NCBI GenBank assembly: GCA_038501195.1
Contig: JBBPUQ010000006.1
Coordinates: 3,658,001 to 3,722,000 of the forward strand
Length of the DNA: 64,000 bases
Direction of reading: 5' to 3'
From: Nemania diffusa
Taxonomy: Eukaryota > Ascomycota > Sordariomycetes > Xylariales > Xylariaceae
The notes below the pieces were generated by a model. It was given only the letters and a program-made list of their open reading frames with translations. It was not told where the DNA came from and did no database searches. The position numbers and the translations under genes are program-made. Positions 1 through 11,154 of this stretch are shown here, piece by piece (the first letter of the stretch is position 1; each line of letters starts with the position of its first letter).

Positions 1-1527
1 CACAGTCGTTGCTTTCAAGGATTTCCTAGGGCAGGAGTATGTTTTCTCTTTCACTATTCAATCTGGTTGTTGGTTAACATGGAGAATAGTTTCAAGTCGA
101 TTGACCCTACTCATTGCCATGCCGCCTCTCACCCCGAAGATAAGAACGGAGCCATCTCCTTCACAATCCAAGACAAGGCCGAAGGAGAACCCTCGACTGT
201 CCCTGTTTCGGAAATTTCTGCACGCTATCTGCGACGACTTGTGCAATCCGCATCCGACTATATCGGAAAAGTGGTTACTTCGGCTGTCGTAGCCGTGCCT
301 ACGAACTTCGGCGAGAAGCAGAGAGAGGCCTTGACCAAGGCTGCGCAGGAGGCCGACCTCGAGGTTCTGCAGCTCATCAACGAGCCTATTGCCTCGGTTC
401 TTGCTTACGATGCGAGACCCGAAGCCACAGTGGAGGACAAGATTATCGTAGTGACCGACCTTGGTGGCACTCGCTCCGATGTGGCCGTGGTTGCCTCAAG
501 AGGAGGAGTCTACACCCTCCTTGCGACGGCCCACGACTACGAATTTGCGGGCGCGCAGTTGGACAAGGTCCTCATGGACCACTTCGCCAAGGAATTCATG
601 AAGAAGCACGCCAACGTCGACCCACGCGAGAATGCTAGGAGCTTGGCCAAGCTCAAGGCTGAATCCGAGGCTACCAAGAAGGCCCTTAGTATAGGCACAA
701 ACGCCAACTTCAGCGTCGAGAGCTTGGCGGAGGGCATCGACTTCCAGATGACCATCAATAGGTTACGGTACGAGACTATCGCACGCAAGGTCTTCGAGGG
801 TTTCAACAGACTGGTTGAGGGTGTTATTAAGAAGGCTGGGTTGGATGTCCTCGACATTGACGAGGTTATACTGTCTGGTGGTACATCGCATACTCCTAGG
901 ATCGCCTCTAACCTACGATCCATTTTCCCCACGACCACGACCATTCTTGCCCCCTCCACAAGCCCTACTGCGCTGAACCCTTCCGAGCTGCAGGCTCGTG
1001 GTGCTGCCCTGCAGGCATCTTTAATCCAAGAATACGAGTTCGAAGACATTGAGCAGTCGACTCACCCCGCTGTTACCACCGTCAAGCACATCTCCAATGC
1101 CATTGGCGTCCTCACATTATCCGACGACGGAGAGACATTCACCCCCGTCATCGCCCCCGAGACGGCCGTCCCCGCACGCCGCACCGTCCACGTCGACGCA
1201 CCTAAAGAAGGCGGTAGTGTGCTCATCAAAGTGGTCGAGGGTGGCACCCACATCAAAGTGACTAAGCCGGAACCCAAGCCCAAGGAGAACGGCACCAACG
1301 AGGACGACGAGGACGACAGCGACTTCGACTCGGAAGAGGAGGAAGAAGAGCACAGGGAAAAGGTCTGGAAGATTGGCAGTGCCCTCGCCGAGGCCGCCGT
1401 CAAAGACGTGAAGAAAGGCGGCAAGGTTGAGGTCACCATCACCGTCGGCAACGATTTGAGCCTCATCATCACGGCGAGGGAAGTCGGCGGCAAAGGCGGC
1501 GTGAGAGGAACGTTGAAGGCTCCTTGA
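1..1527 (+). CDS. SSZ1: Ssz1-type Hsp70, ribosome-associated complex subunit (5' end outside window)
   Basis: Atypical Hsp70 that, in the family, pairs with zuotin (Zuo1) at the ribosome exit tunnel to form the RAC chaperone of nascent chains in the cytosol. The 5' exons lie left of the window. Visible exons are 1-36 and 90-1527; the intron 37-89 (GTATGT...TAG) is set by the frame, which joins FLGQ to DFKSIDP without loss. The Hsp70 nucleotide-binding fold is clear: the VVAVPTNFGEKQREAL strand-helix, the INEPIASVLAYDA segment and the ILSGGTSHTPRI phosphate-binding segment. The C-terminus has an acidic DDEDD/EEEEEE stretch before a short beta segment, as in fungal Ssz1 and unlike canonical Hsp70s with a full substrate domain. 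Any start codon inside 67-90 would be intronic and false. The neighbour NT-C2 gene converges on it. Confidence 0.9.
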   Translation, partial: HSRCFQGFPRAGVCFLFHYSIWLLVNMENSFKSIDPTHCHAASHPEDKNGAISFTIQDKAEGEPSTVPVSEISARYLRRLVQSASDYIGKVVTSAVVAVPTNFGEKQREALTKAAQEADLEVLQLINEPIASVLAYDARPEATVEDKIIVVTDLGGTRSDVAVVASRGGVYTLLATAHDYEFAGAQLDKVLMDHFAKEFMKKHANVDPRENARSLAKLKAESEATKKALSIGTNANFSVESLAEGIDFQMTINRLRYETIARKVFEGFNRLVEGVIKKAGLDVLDIDEVILSGGTSHTPRIASNLRSIFPTTTTILAPSTSPTALNPSELQARGAALQASLIQEYEFEDIEQSTHPAVTTVKHISNAIGVLTLSDDGETFTPVIAPETAVPARRTVHVDAPKEGGSVLIKVVEGGTHIKVTKPEPKPKENGTNEDDEDDSDFDSEEEEEEHREKVWKIGSALAEAAVKDVKKGGKVEVTITVGNDLSLIITAREVGGKGGVRGTLKAP

Positions 1528-2178
1528 AGAGAACGCCGTTTAGAAGGCGGAGCGAACTAGTCTATCTTACCTATCCTATAGCATACTATGGTACACGAAC
1601 TGGGGGTAGCCAGCGAGACATCCTTTAGAATATGGATAGCATTAAGATGTGGTAACGGGATTGGAATCATGGTCGGGGCACTTTAAAATATAGAGTATCT
1701 GGCAGAGTCAGGCCTCAAGGACAGAAGGATTTATAGAGCATGAACTAAGCCAATCCTATTTATTATACGCCGCGATTACAACGATCTACACATACTGGGC
1801 CAGCATAGGACAAATATATATATATATTATGGCTAGAGATCACTGCTGAGGTAGAAGCTAATGATAAAGCTTATGAACAGAACTTCAATTCATGACATGT
1901 GGAGCTTAGATATATAGAGTATAAACAGTATTAACTACGTGGGAAAATTCAAGTTGTCTCTTGCTTTGCGCAACAGCCCTATCGCCGCGCTTGTTGTTAC
2001 ATACTAGTACATAGAAAATCAGCATATATGTCGAGTGAATCCTTGCCGCCTGACCATTAACCCTTCCATGGCCTTTATGCTCGCCATGCGCCATGACTAT
2101 GTGCTGGGGCCTATGTTCTATATCCGGGTTTCCCCAACGCCGTAACACCGTACCATGCCATGCTATATCCGTTGTATG
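1528..2178. other. Convergent 3' intergenic region
   Basis: The region lies between the 3' ends of SSZ1 (+) and the NT-C2 gene (-), so it should hold two 3' UTRs. It is AT-rich, with a short (TA)n run at about 1814-1829. I see no convincing coding sequence; the small ORF on the minus strand at 1906-2148 has no recognisable features. Confidence 0.6.
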
Positions 2179-3752
2179 CTATGTAACCGTCCCCGGGAGT
2201 TTCCATGCGATAAGATCGTCCCTCAGCTCATATTCATCGATCTCCCTCGGTCTCCGGAACCCACCCCCTTTTAGACCGTTGCCTCTCTCGCTGCTACTTC
2301 CTGTGCTGCCAAGCGTTGGCGCGAGACTGGTTAGGCTCTCACTGCGACTGTGTAGACCGGGAGACGGGCTTTCGTCGAAGAGCGATACGCCGCTGTCTTC
2401 CCTGGTCATCGTGAGTGGTGAATGCCGGCCACCGTGTCCGCCGAAACGTTGTCGATGAGACGACGGGGGGCTGCGCTTCAACTGTTGCAGAGACAGTGAC
2501 TGTAGGCCATAATCGCTATCGCCACGGCCAGTCACTGTAGCGCCGGACCTGTCACTCGCACCGCTATTTTCACGCATGTGCGCTTGCATACGCTGAATAT
2601 CGCTTGCACGAAGGGTGCCGTCAGGCGCATCGTCACTACTTGTGCTTGGGGTCCCGCTGCCGCTGCTACTGGTCCTATCGCGACTCAGCGATTCGGCGTG
2701 TGACATGCTTGATGGTTTGCTTATGCCGTCGCGCCAGCCACTGCCGCCGGCGAAGATATCCTCGATACACTCGTCGGCGTGGAGTTCTCCAGGGTGGCAA
2801 TCCCAGCTCGCGGCCAGGGCACGGCGGTACATGTCTTGGGCCTCGGCGGTATCGCGAGACTTGTTGAGATTCTGTAGGGCGCCGCCTGGTTTCCCCGGGT
2901 CTTCTGCATCGATTTGCTCGTTTGCGCCACTGATGATACTCGAGATTCCGCCCATGAACATGGTAGCCGACTTCAAGGGCGGTGCCACATAATTGCGCTC
3001 CCCGTCCGCTTGTACCATTAGGATACCAATCTTTAAGGTACTATTAATCTTGCTATCTTGCATGAGGTACCGTCGCACGATGCCCTCTTCGGCCTCCTCA
3101 TCCACCAGATCGTTTTCTTCGGGGTGTTGCACCGCGGTGCTGCCTGGTGACTGGGGGGAGGCGGCTGACCGTTCGGCCTCGCTAGCTGATCGGCCAGCAC
3201 TGAGTTTCTGGTGTGGGACGTACTGACTCGTCAATCTGTCTCGCATATGTTCTAGGCCTCCTGCAAATCGCGACGCAGTGCTTCGGCGCGGAAAAGTTTC
3301 GCTCTCCTCGACATATTCACTTAGGTTTAGCCGTACACTGCCTAGCGATATCTTTTCGTCGCGGCCCCCGGATCCTAGGGGGAATTCCTGCACAACTTCG
3401 AACTCGATAGGACACTCGGTCAGGTTGTTGGCACGGTCGATGGAGATTCGTAGCGGTATGGTTTTTGAGTAGTTGTATGTGACGCGGTGATTGATCTTGT
3501 CGACGGAGCACTTCGCCGTACGGCCGCGGTGCTCGCTATGTATGCCATTAGGAAGATGCCATTTCACATAAGACGTGCCGGCAACCAGAGGGACGTTGCT
3601 CAAGTCGTAGATCCAGAGATGTAATTCGAACTTGGGCTGTATGCGACACGTTCTTCGATTAGCGACGAGAAGATACGGCAAGGGGAGGAATAAGACGGCG
3701 GGCGTTGGCGCATTACCTTTCGAGCCTTATTCACTATTGGGAAAGTACGCAT
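2179..3752 (-). CDS. NT-C2 (EEIG1/EHBP1 N-terminal) domain protein
   Basis: Two exons: 3752-3717 (12 codons, MRTFPIVNKARK) and 3636-2179, with intron 3716-3637. The intron has donor GTAATG, branch GCTAAT and acceptor ATACAG, and splicing keeps the frame for 497 aa. The short first exon is supported by family resemblance: NT-C2 proteins begin with a basic stretch leading straight into PKFELHL. An ATG at 3681 would start inside the intron, so I rejected it. Residues about 10-160 form the NT-C2 domain (PKFELHLWIYDL, SGTSYVKWHLP-like strand, HRGRTAKC). The segment EEGIVRRYLMQDSKINSTL at mid-protein is typical of fungal members. The C-terminal half is Ser-rich and probably disordered. NT-C2 domains are thought to act in membrane or cytoskeletal tethering; the precise fungal role is not established. 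Confidence 0.85.
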
Positions 3753-5478
3753 ATTAGCTTACGTCTGCAACCGACGTCGTGCATAGCAGAGTAGACGAGG
3801 ACAGCAGAAGGCAGTGAAGAGGGAAGATGTCATGTTCATCGCGACAACAGCGTAAGTCATGCACCCGACAAGAGGAGAGAATAGAACAACGCAAATAGCC
3901 AGGAAGCTAGACAAAGGGTAGCAGCGGGCGCAAGCAATTAAAAAAAGACAAGATCCCGACAAAGCCGGGTCGCAAGACGATGGGAGACCGGCCGCGTCAA
4001 CAGCGTTGGTCCGGATGTGCCGGGGATAAAATATGCGCTATGGAATGCGGCTCTTCAGACAGACAGACAACGGAGCCACAACAGCTGCAGCAGCGAGGCA
4101 CTTGAAGTGTTCGATGGAGCAAATAGACCAGGCAAGTAGACAAGCTGGAAGAGGAGAGCGTGGAGAGGGGGGCGGGATGCAATAAGTCAAGGAGCTGTTT
4201 GGGGCTTACATACTCAAGGACGCCATGGTAGGACAGGGCCAGCATTAACGTGTGAATGCGTCAACCGTCTTATGATAGTATGCGTAGATACTATAGCCGC
4301 ATTCAACCAGACCGGGCCCAGCGACAGCAGAAGCGCACATGCCAGCTAGCGGATGCGGGAGAGGACACGATCGCACCGACCTGCAGTCATGATTTGATTT
4401 GAGGCTGATAAGTGATAAACTACTGTACGTATGCGTAGAGCACACCTGTGCGTAAAGCGACACGACTGGCTGAAATCGGAAGCGCAAGGATGCCGGAAAG
4501 GGCCGGCAGTGGGAATAGGAATGGAATGGGGAATGGAGATGGGGGGGAAGGGGGCGAAGCCGAGCGAGCCAGCGCGCCGTCAGCGAGGTCTGGATGTTTC
4601 TGTGTGGGTGGGCTGGGTATGCAAGTATTTCATACGGTATCAAAGATGCAGCACTTATTGCTATGTAGATAGGTAGTTAAGTAAGTAAGTCGATAGATGA
4701 TAAGAAAGATAAATTCCACCACAAACGAAACAAGAGAGTGCTCATTTGGAGAGAGAGAGAGGGAGAAATATGACAGGTGATGTATGGTGGTTTGGGTAGG
4801 TATGGAATTCTGGAAATTAGAGACTGCCTAAGAAAGCCCAGGGTTTGGTATTCAACTTCTGTAGGTACGCAGTACCTCTATGCCAGATGATTAAAATACC
4901 TACCCAAGCTAAGACGTCATACGATTTTGGGAATACCTACAGTGCTGTATTCCGTACAGCGCGTATTAGATACGAGCCAAACGTCAAACTACAGGTGGCT
5001 TAGGTACGCTTAGGGGAGTTTTAGCGGATTTACTTAGGGCCGATTAGACATCTAGCCTCAGTGGGCACCAGACCACCCAAATTCAGCTAGATACCAGCAG
5101 GTATTTATCTATTGAATTATGGTTTAGACGTCAAACCTTCCTCGACCAAGCGTCGACCAATGAATTGGCACCTAGACGTCCTCTCACTCATGGACATATC
5201 TAATCAACACTTTTTATAATCGGTGCTCGATATTGCGACGGACGCTTAAAGACATCGCTGGGGAGACGAACTGAGTTTCTTTTAAAAGAAACATTTGCAT
5301 GCATTAAACTAGACCAATTGCTATCTAGTATTTTGAACCGAGATAATAGCATGCATGCGAATAGTCTACATGCATTCTCCTTGACACAAAAAGCTAGATA
5401 TAGTCTAAGCTTTTTTTCTGTATCGCAGCGCCTGAACCATATATTTGTGTAACACCTTGTTGTGGATGAAGAGCGAAG
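3753..5478. other. Divergent intergenic region between NT-C2 gene and POP1
   Basis: It contains both promoters and probably long 5' UTRs. Purine-rich and low-complexity tracts occur at about 4500-4560 (G-rich) and 4749-4765 (GA repeat), and TAGGTA/TACCTA motifs at about 4660-4690 and 4860-4910. Small ORFs on both strands at 3759-4676 overlap one another and show no family resemblance. Confidence 0.5.
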
Positions 5479-8283
5479 ATGCCCCCGAAGAAAGTATCAC
5501 AAGAGAAGGGCGGGAAGCCCCCAAGACCGCAAAATTTGCCTGCCGCCCCATCACGGACACCCTCAACCGGCTCTGGGCAGTTAAACAAGCGGAAAGAAGG
5601 GCCTCAAGGCAACAATTCAAGCTCACATCCACGAGCTGCCAAGAGGACCAAGATGTACGAGTCCCGCAGTATAGCGGTGCAAAGCCCGCATGCCGCCCAG
5701 CGCGACGGCGAGCTTGATGTGCAGTCCTTCGTCAACTCCATGGCGTTTGAGATCAACGCATTGGACGAGAGCATGCGTCGATCTCGGACGTCGGGTGCGA
5801 GTCGGGCCTTTCAGCGCGTACCTTTTACCATGAGACGCAGAACAGCCGCTCACAATTACAAGAGGATACCAAAGCGTCTTCATAGGCGGGCCAGGCGGGA
5901 GATGGCGGAAGACAACACGCCCACCGTCAACTCGAGGACGAGAAAGCCGAAGACGTCTAGGGCGAAGTTACGTGCCGAGACGGCGCGGAAGCTGGGTATC
6001 CTGGCCAGGCGGAAACAGCTGCTCAAGGCCAACAAGGGTATCGGGCCTGATACCGATTCTATCGCGACGCGCGCCGCCAGACCTAAGATACGGAGGAACG
6101 AACCCAATGCTCTCCCCGTCACTGCACCGAGATATAGAAAACGACAGTTAAACAAAACCTGGTTACCCACTCATATGTGGCATGCCAAACGAGCCAGGAT
6201 GACACCCCCTCTAGAGCCTCTATGGGGGTTCTCAATACCTCTCACCCCCACGCAGAAGAACTATCGGCCAACTCATCGGGTTCAGTGGGAGAAGGGCGCC
6301 ATGGCTTGGGATATGAGCTACATGAGTACGATCGGTCTATTTGGAAAAGAGAACATCATCCAGAATATTCTCAAGGATGTCGGCCTTACGCAAGAATCAT
6401 TATGGAACGAGAAAGGAATACGCTGGAGGGCTGGTGCGGTACATTGGACAGGAAACCTGAGCAGGAAGGTCAAGAATACTGTTCATTTTATCGGCCCGGC
6501 GACTATCATCTGGGACCCCCCAAAAGTCCTCGAGACTCCAGCACCAGGCACGCCTTCAAGGCAGCTTTTCATCCGCCTTCACCCATCCGCCTTCTCCGAA
6601 ACGTTCGCTGAACTACTACGGCTCATTCCTGCATATAAACCCCGGCCGTACTTACAAGACCTGCGGCATGAAATTGGAAGCATAGATCTTACTGGACCTG
6701 ATGCAACCGAGGCTTTACTTGGCGTTCTCAAACCTTTCGAGTCGGGGTTGAAGGAAGCGCAGGCCTCAAAGTTCGGGTCCTTATTAGGTCTCAGAGATCC
6801 TGCATCTCTACCGCTGGGCGCCTTACTAGCATTCACTATCCTCGACCCGCGTCTCAAATACCCTCCACAAAGAGTCCAGCCCCCAGCAGCCACAAGCCAG
6901 CAAGTGCAGATCCAACTCATGGAATCCATCTCTGCATTTCGCAAAGACGAGGCCTTACAACCATATCAGCTATTCGATCGAGATGTCCGATTTAAAGCCT
7001 CCAAACTACCGTCCCAAACTTCTCTCAACCGCCGTCGAGCGAAAACCGGTCCAGGCATCACTCTCGAACCTGGCAGCATCGACCCCCCAATCCCAGTCAT
7101 CCTACTCGCATCCCGCAACGCCAACGACAAGCGAATACCAGGGACCTGGACGCTCCTTCTCCCTTGGAAGTGTGTCCAGCCGGTATGGTACAGCTTGATG
7201 CATTACCCACTATCTACTGGCGGCAACCCAAAATTTGGTGGCCTTGATGAAATCAGACAACTCGCCTTTGAGCGCGGCCAGCCTTGGTTTCCCGGCGACG
7301 TGCTCGGGACAGACGCCGGGAATTCTTGGGAAACGAGGGAACGACAGGCTAGAAAGAGGATATGGGACCGCAAACCCAAGGGGAAGCGCGTCAAGTGGGA
7401 GAGCCTCGATCTCGGGGCCGGCCGCAAAGGCGAAGTTGGCGTAGGCTGGAGTTGCGATTTCGAGACAATGTTCGGCCTTCAGAATCCTCCGCAACCAGAG
7501 GCGGCGCCGGCTAGTAATGATGGCGAGGATCACGAGATGACGGGAGTATCAGAAGCCGTCGAGTCTAGTAAAGAAACCCCGGCAAAGAGACCAAAACGCG
7601 AGGTTCATCACGAACCGCTAAAAGACATCACATACCTCCCCAAAGGCATATTCAACACTCTTTCATCGACTCAGACTACCGCTCCTATACCACCCAACGC
7701 CGTCATCACCGTGAGCATAAAAATGCTCAGCCGCGGCATAGTCTCACCCTGCGCGCGCATCTACCGCCTCCCAGAAGCCGCCCCAAGCGCCCCACCATCC
7801 TCCGAAGCCGAGGTCCCAGCAACCCAAGCACCACCCGCTCCGCACGACAGCACCCTGCCCGCGACCCTCCGAGACCAATGGCTCGCGCAACAACCCACGC
7901 GCTCCAAATCCAGCGCCAAGAACAAGAAACCTCCCCCCACCAGCACCACGACAGCCAGGAGCCCCGAGGCCCGCCGCCAAGCCCTCGCCCAGTCCCTCGT
8001 CGCCCCGCCTGGCCCGTACCCGCCGCCGCACCCCAACGCCGCGGCGCTGAACGCCAACGGCCACCCGCTGTGCCCCGACGCGCGCGACCTCATCGGCTTC
8101 GTGACCACGGGCGCCTTCAACCTCCGCGACGGCCGCGGCGAGGCCATCGCCACCCTGAGTGCGCGGAGCGCCGCGCAGGAGATGGGGCGCTACGGGAACC
8201 CGCGGGCGCCCGCGGCGCGGCTTTGCGTTGTGCGGGACGCGGGGCAGGCCGTTGGGTGGCTTGCGAGATGGGAGGTTGTCTGA
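5479..8283 (+). CDS. POP1: RNase P/MRP protein subunit Pop1
   Basis: Largest protein subunit of nuclear RNase P and RNase MRP, needed for tRNA 5' processing and pre-rRNA cleavage. It is a single 934 aa ORF without introns. The N-terminal 60 residues are basic and disordered. The POP1 domain follows (about 80-300), including the Arg-rich MRRRTAAHNYKRIPKRLH segment, the TARKLGILARRKQLL helix and KTWLPTHMWHAKRA, all hallmark stretches. The POPLD domain lies at about 530-640, with LLPWKCVQPVWYSLMHYPLS and a following GG-N-P-K-F-G motif. A Lys/Arg-rich linker (about 690-715) is followed by a Pro-rich C-terminal region. The last 500 bp (about 7750-8280) are markedly more GC-rich than the rest of the gene, which produces long spurious antisense ORFs. 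Confidence 0.93.
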   Translation: MPPKKVSQEKGGKPPRPQNLPAAPSRTPSTGSGQLNKRKEGPQGNNSSSHPRAAKRTKMYESRSIAVQSPHAAQRDGELDVQSFVNSMAFEINALDESMRRSRTSGASRAFQRVPFTMRRRTAAHNYKRIPKRLHRRARREMAEDNTPTVNSRTRKPKTSRAKLRAETARKLGILARRKQLLKANKGIGPDTDSIATRAARPKIRRNEPNALPVTAPRYRKRQLNKTWLPTHMWHAKRARMTPPLEPLWGFSIPLTPTQKNYRPTHRVQWEKGAMAWDMSYMSTIGLFGKENIIQNILKDVGLTQESLWNEKGIRWRAGAVHWTGNLSRKVKNTVHFIGPATIIWDPPKVLETPAPGTPSRQLFIRLHPSAFSETFAELLRLIPAYKPRPYLQDLRHEIGSIDLTGPDATEALLGVLKPFESGLKEAQASKFGSLLGLRDPASLPLGALLAFTILDPRLKYPPQRVQPPAATSQQVQIQLMESISAFRKDEALQPYQLFDRDVRFKASKLPSQTSLNRRRAKTGPGITLEPGSIDPPIPVILLASRNANDKRIPGTWTLLLPWKCVQPVWYSLMHYPLSTGGNPKFGGLDEIRQLAFERGQPWFPGDVLGTDAGNSWETRERQARKRIWDRKPKGKRVKWESLDLGAGRKGEVGVGWSCDFETMFGLQNPPQPEAAPASNDGEDHEMTGVSEAVESSKETPAKRPKREVHHEPLKDITYLPKGIFNTLSSTQTTAPIPPNAVITVSIKMLSRGIVSPCARIYRLPEAAPSAPPSSEAEVPATQAPPAPHDSTLPATLRDQWLAQQPTRSKSSAKNKKPPPTSTTTARSPEARRQALAQSLVAPPGPYPPPHPNAAALNANGHPLCPDARDLIGFVTTGAFNLRDGRGEAIATLSARSAAQEMGRYGNPRAPAARLCVVRDAGQAVGWLARWEVV

Positions 8284-8790
8284 TGTGTCTAGGCTACGGG
8301 AGGACTTTATGTGACCCATGCCAGCCTACGAATTTTTACTTGATAGGTTGGCTTGAGTCTTGTTCATAGTCTTAAGGCCTTTAACTCAAAGACGTAGTAA
8401 TTCTCCAGTCTAAATTCACTATTTGGTCCCGTGTTTAATACTAGATAATCTTCAATGGCAGGTTAGAGAAGTGAGGTCTTGAAATTGTCAATATTTTACT
8501 GTCTTGGTTCTCTTTTCTCTATGAACGAGGATCTGGACGCTCGCTGTACGATCTTGCTTTGTCTACCAATCACATACACGAACCGTTCGTCATGTATAAA
8601 CGGGATGCCGCTCTCTGCCCGTGTGTCTAGCTAGCCGTACCTTGCAGTAACCTAAGCAGGTAAATTTCTTCAATCCCCTAGTTGTCCATCTCTATTCTCG
8701 TGGTCCCTATTCAGGGACCTAGAGCACGGCATCCAGACTCTTTGGGATTGGAAGTAAACAGAATAATCTGTCACCCTTTAACTAGGCATC
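8284..8790. other. Convergent 3' intergenic region
   Basis: The region lies between the 3' ends of POP1 (+) and the histidyl-tRNA synthetase gene (-). I see no gene or repeat in it. Confidence 0.6.
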
Positions 8791-11154
8791 TCAAGTCGAT
8801 GTTGTCGTTTCGCCATTTAATTGCTGCGCATCTTCCGCCAACAATCTTTTACACTCCGCGGCAAGATCTGTCTTCTCAATGAGCTTACCCTCTTTATCTG
8901 GGTGGCCGTCGGGCAGACCCATGACCTTGACCTTGACCTTGCCGGCTTTCAGTTCGTCTTCTCCGATGATCACAGCAAGGGGCACACCGCCTGTCTCGGC
9001 GGCCTTGAATTGCTGTGGCAGACGTGGCTTCGCTTTTGGTGAAAACTCGGCGCTGATGCCCGCATCCCAGAGTGTGCGCGCAATCCCCATGCGCTCGGGC
9101 AGGAGACCATTCTTACCGCCGAAAGCCATGACAAAAACATCACTGCCACGTACGCGCTGTTTCTCTTTCTCGTGGCGTGCCTTGAGTATTGTGAAGATGC
9201 GATCAACACCAAATGATATACCAACACAAGGAATCTGTTTCCGTCCGTACATGCCGACGAGGTTATCATAGCGACCGCCGGCGGCAATACTGCCTACTCT
9301 TGTCTCGGCTGAGCGATCCTTAGCGGTGAGCTCGATGACTGCCTCATAAATCAACCCTAGAAGATCGTCAGCGACAGAGAGTTTTTTCTTCCATAATTTT
9401 CCAGCTTCTTACCCGTATAATAATCGAGGCCGCGAGCCAGGGCTAGGTCGAACGATACTTGGTCTGCTATTTGAAAAGCATCCAAATAAGTGTGAAGCAG
9501 GCTCATCTCTTCTATCCCCTTCTTGATCTTCTCATTTGCGAACATCTTCTCGTCGTTCTTTAGAAGATCTAGGATTTTTGGTATATCGCCGCTGTGCTTG
9601 GTCCACTCGAGGATCTCGTCGGCAACACTGCCCTCAAGGCCCTTTTCAAGCATTTCCTTCTTGACCTCCTCACGGCTTAATTTGTCTAGCTTGTCGACAG
9701 CGGAACTGATCGTTCTTATTTTATCATCGGGCACACCGGCCACCGCGAACAGGCCCTAATTCACATTAGCCCATTGTAACTAGCAGAGAAGCCACTGTGG
9801 TGACTAGTAGTCAACATACGTCGAGAATCTTGCGGTGGTTGATCTTTACAGTGACATCCTTAGCTAGGCCGAGTGAAGAGAATACCTCGTATATGATTCG
9901 TAGAATCTCGGCATCGGGTATCATCGCATCGTACTCGCCGGCAATATCGAAATCGCACTGGTAGAACTCGCGCATACGACCCCTTGCGATAGCCTGTGTA
10001 CAGCGACAGTCAGTAAACTTACGCTCTCGTCATATTTCAAATTGTGTTCCCCATGTACCCCAAGTCAGCCCGTCTTCTGCAGCGCCAAGTTATGTGACCA
10101 GCCAACATGACCTTTTTCTTCGCGCCCGGTGTTTTGTTTGCTCCGGGTGGTATGAGCGGACGCCGACTTGGGAACACGGTGATGCCAATGGTAATGGAGG
10201 TTAAGGGGGTGGGTTTAACGAACAGGCTGATCGCGTCGGTAGACTTTGGCGATGTGATAGCGCTTGATCTGTTGGACACTGTTCATGGCGAGCCACCGGG
10301 CGAAGGGGACCTATGCGCAACGAGCCGTCAGTCAACTAACGGTATACAATCAAGAGACGTAGCTACCTAGTAGCGAAGGAATGCTTACCGTCAAGTCATA
10401 TCGAAGCGCGAGATCCTCCTGTCTTGTGTGAGTGTGTGTCCCCAGCGGCAGCAGAATGGAATTGGGCTAGAGACGTACCCCGCCTTGATCCGCGAGTTCG
10501 TATATTAACTTGGAGTCTTCCTGGAGCGTCGTGTCAGCTCTGCGACGGTCAGGCAGCAGGGGCAGGCATTGGCGTTGTGGGTTGTAGACATAGACTCACT
10601 CCATACTTGCCCGAGAGGATGTTCTTTAATTCGAAGACAGGAGTGTCGAGTGCCACGCCTCCGTGGCGAGTGAAGGCGTCGCTGGCAGCTGTGAAGATGC
10701 GGTCCCTGATCTTGATGTCCGCGCCGACCCAGTCACGCGTGCCCTTGGGCACCTTGACTGACGACTTGTCCGTCTTCTCCATGTCGGTATCGTGGAGATT
10801 CGCACTGCTGCTGCTGCTGTCGTTGTTGTTGTTGTCGAGGTGGTTCCAAGTGACGCTGATACTACCAGTACTACTAGTACTGGTACTAGGAGAGGTATAT
10901 GCCTGTGTGTGTAGTTTGGGTTGTTGACAGGAGAACAATCGGCGGCGGCTGCTACTGGCGAGGGAGAGAGAGTTAGGCTCTCGTTGGTGTCGTTGGTATC
11001 GTTGGTGTTGTTGGGGGAGTGCGCAATGGCTCGTGGCAGCGAGTCGGCGAAGTTGAGACGGGAGTGTCCTGGCTGATTGTAGGACTGGTAGTCGCATTGG
11101 GGCAATCCGTGACTCACTTGACTGGCTGCCCGTCTCGAATGAAATAATTCCCAA
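8791..11154 (-). CDS. HTS1: Histidyl-tRNA synthetase, probably dual cytosolic/mitochondrial
   Basis: Class II aminoacyl-tRNA synthetase that charges tRNA-His. Seven exons rebuilt by frame: 11154-10600, 10520-10479, 10418-10389, 10310-10224, 9993-9820, 9755-9413 and 9356-8791, giving 598 aa. Exons 2 and 3 are only 42 and 30 nt. Intron 4 uses an unusual GTTCGT donor. Key parts are VPKGTRDW at the catalytic-domain start, [14 protein letters not shown], motif 2 ([21 protein letters not shown] split by an intron), GLDYYTG and motif 3 ([11 protein letters not shown]...GISFGVDRI). The C-terminal anticodon-binding domain is in the last exon. Three in-frame Met codons matter: 11154, 11097 ([20 protein letters not shown], a typical mitochondrial presequence) and 10782 (MEKTDKSS, a plausible cytosolic start). 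A TGACTCA site at 11110-11116 lies just before the second Met, so 11097 may be the true mitochondrial start. Confidence 0.92.
11110..11116. promoter_or_regulatory. Gcn4/CPC1-type site (TGACTCA) at HTS1
   Basis: The exact palindromic-core TGACTCA lies 13 bp upstream of the ATG at 11097 and inside the longer reading frame that starts at 11154. Gcn4/CPC1 is known to induce aminoacyl-tRNA synthetase genes under amino-acid starvation. Whether this site is promoter, 5' leader or coding depends on the true transcription start, which cannot be seen from sequence. Confidence 0.45.

Noticed and set aside
67..90. ATG codons near the left edge as the SSZ1 start
   Set aside because: They fall inside the intron 37-89; the frame continues from an upstream exon at 1-36.
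3637..3681. ATG at 3681 as start of the NT-C2 protein
   Set aside because: The segment carries a GCTAAT branch and ATACAG acceptor, and splicing to exon 3752-3717 gives the family-like N-terminus.
7744..8319. 191-codon ORF antisense to the POP1 3' end
   Set aside because: Shadow of the GC-rich segment; Gly/Arg-rich without features.
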